The notes beneath the pieces are model-generated. The model was not told the DNA's origin. It searched no databases and saw nothing but the letters and a program-made list of their open reading frames with translations. A stretch of 7,650 nucleotides of DNA from an uncultured Eubacteriales bacterium. GTDB lineage: Bacteria > Bacillota > Clostridia > Oscillospirales > Acutalibacteraceae. Shown one piece after another: positions 7,175 through 7,650 of the stretch. The stretch lies in assembly GCA_900319255.1 (NCBI GenBank), contig ONNU01000194.1:1-7650 (forward strand), read 5' to 3'. Position 1 is the stretch's first letter. The number at the start of each line of letters is the position of its first letter. Made by a program: the position numbers and the translations under genes.

Positions 7175-7309
7175 TTTTGTTACCTCCGAAAATCGATATA
7201 ATTCTAACCGATTTTTGGGCGGTTTTTGAGTTTGTCAAGTGGTATTTTAAATGAAAATCAATAGTATTATTTGTGCATGTTTTTATTCATTCCTTAAGTT
7301 GACGACATT

Positions 7310-7356
7310 GCCCTGACAAGGGGAGGGGGGGCATGCGCAGCATGATGGAGGGGTTC
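7310..7356. repeat. G-rich double-hairpin intergenic repeat (REP-like)
   Basis: On the plus strand a CCCT-GACA-AGGG hairpin (7311-7322) is followed by a G-run (7320-7331, one A inside) and a perfect 5-base-pair hairpin CATGC-GCA-GCATG (7332-7344), then GATGGAGGGGTTC. This arrangement resembles dispersed intergenic repeats common in Ruminococcus-like genomes. The base composition differs sharply from the AT-rich surroundings. Only one copy is in the window, so its repeat nature is from general knowledge, not seen here. Confidence 0.45.
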
Positions 7357-7587
7357 AATTCTATGCCTTTTTGCACAGTCTGAATACAAAGTCGTTTACT
7401 TCTTACCAGGCAAGGGAGATCTATATACCAATACTGAAAATCTGCTTGTAAGAAATTCAGAGTATACAAGGCAGCACAGTGTTTTTACAAAAATACAGCC
7501 GCACCTCTGCGAAAAACTCGGACGGCTTAACCTACTAATAAATATTTCATAATGTATGATAATATGGAGGAAAACATAATCTCAGAA
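7357..7587. other. Gene-free stretch between the hairpin repeat and the right-edge promoter
   Basis: Apart from the possible terminator annotated separately, I see no gene. On the plus strand a frame is open from 7346 to TAA 7550-7552 (reading EYKVVYFLPGKGDLYTN in its middle), but it has no ATG, GTG or TTG codon and no ribosome site, so it is at most a degraded gene fragment. The minus-strand frame 7287-7469 runs through the G-rich repeat and also lacks a ribosome site. Confidence 0.4.
7489..7527 (-). terminator. Possible intrinsic terminator, minus strand
   Basis: On the minus strand AGCCG (7523-7527 side) pairs with CGGCT (7497-7501 side), extended by a wobble and two more pairs around one bulged base. 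GTA and then five Ts (7489-7493) follow. It would stop transcription coming from the right before it reaches the element relic and the operon. The loop is about 14 bases and the T-tract is offset by three bases, so the call is weak. Confidence 0.3.
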
Positions 7588-7616
7588 TTGACTTTTTCTG
7601 TGTCATATATTATAAT
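7588..7616 (+). promoter_or_regulatory. Predicted strong sigma-A promoter pointing out of the window
   Basis: TTGACT (7588-7593), a 17-base spacer and a perfect TATAAT (7611-7616) give a near-consensus promoter on the plus strand, with a start expected near 7623. The gene or RNA it serves lies beyond 7650, so the kinase operon and this unseen unit are divergently arranged. Confidence 0.65.
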
Positions 7617-7650
7617 TAACCTAAACCTGCGCATAATAGACTTATTAGAC

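Larger units (their letters stand above)
6962..7253 (-). mobile_element. Short internally deleted IS4-like element (possible MITE-like relic)
   Basis: A 292-base stretch is bounded by imperfect inverted ends. Read inward, one end (7234-7253, minus strand) runs CATTTA, AAATACCACTTGAC and the other (6962-6983, plus strand) runs CATTTA, TATTTTAACACCTGAG, sharing CATTTA and a CAC-TGA core with small gaps. Between them are a hairpin (7206-7210 with 7220-7224), a strong ribosome binding site and the start of a transposase. No clear target duplication is visible at the flanks. The exact ends are uncertain and the repeat match is modest. Confidence 0.4.

Noticed and set aside
6998..7229. Two overlapping plus-strand frames rich in Phe, Tyr and Ile
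   Set aside because: They are the reverse of the AT-rich transposase remnant and have no ribosome binding site.
7552..7650. Plus-strand frame open to the right edge (ATG 7552 or 7564)
   Set aside because: It has no ribosome binding site and runs straight through the -35 and -10 boxes of a near-consensus promoter, so it is more likely untranslated.
1..7650. tRNA, rRNA or CRISPR array
   Set aside because: No cloverleaf-like T-arm consensus, ribosomal RNA core sequence or regularly spaced direct repeats were seen on either strand.

Overview
The window looks like chromosomal DNA from a low-to-mid GC Gram-positive anaerobe of the class Clostridia, most likely a Ruminococcaceae-type gut bacterium. 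This is inferred from strong GAGGAGG ribosome binding sites, a lipobox-type solute-binding lipoprotein, an 'SHDIRTPMN' hybrid kinase and an IS4-like transposase remnant. No marker gene is present to fix the species.

Positions 1 to 6721 hold one tightly packed operon on the minus strand, read from right to left: (1) a membrane hybrid histidine kinase with a large extracytoplasmic sensor and two receiver domains (4187-6721); (2) an orphan family-1 solute-binding lipoprotein with no ABC permease or ATPase beside it (2901-4190); (3) a response regulator with REC, degenerate GGDEF and intact EAL domains (1088-2803); (4) a stand-alone Hpt phosphotransfer protein (759-1094); (5) an APC-superfamily amino acid permease cut by the left edge (1-699). 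Genes 1/2 overlap by 4 bases and genes 3/4 by 7 bases, and each overlap has a GAGGAGG site inside the upstream gene. Genes 2 and 3 are 97 bases apart. Gene 5 follows the Hpt gene after a short spacer where the apparent start is broken by a frame problem.

Together these proteins make a plausible complete circuit. A ligand, perhaps captured by the lipoprotein, is sensed by the kinase. Phosphate passes through a kinase receiver and the free Hpt to the EAL response regulator, which would change hydrolysis of cyclic di-GMP. The permease may move the same or a related solute. The domain calls are firm; the wiring is inference.

Positions 6722 to 7650 contain no intact gene. Closest to the operon is a roughly 240-base leader with several hairpins, preceded by a good sigma-A-type promoter on the minus strand. 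That promoter straddles what looks like the deletion scar of a small IS4-like element (about 6962-7253), which keeps the first ~68 codons of a transposase with one in-frame stop. Beyond it lie a G-rich hairpin repeat (7310-7356), a possible minus-strand terminator (7489-7527) and a well-formed plus-strand promoter (7588-7616) pointing out of the window.
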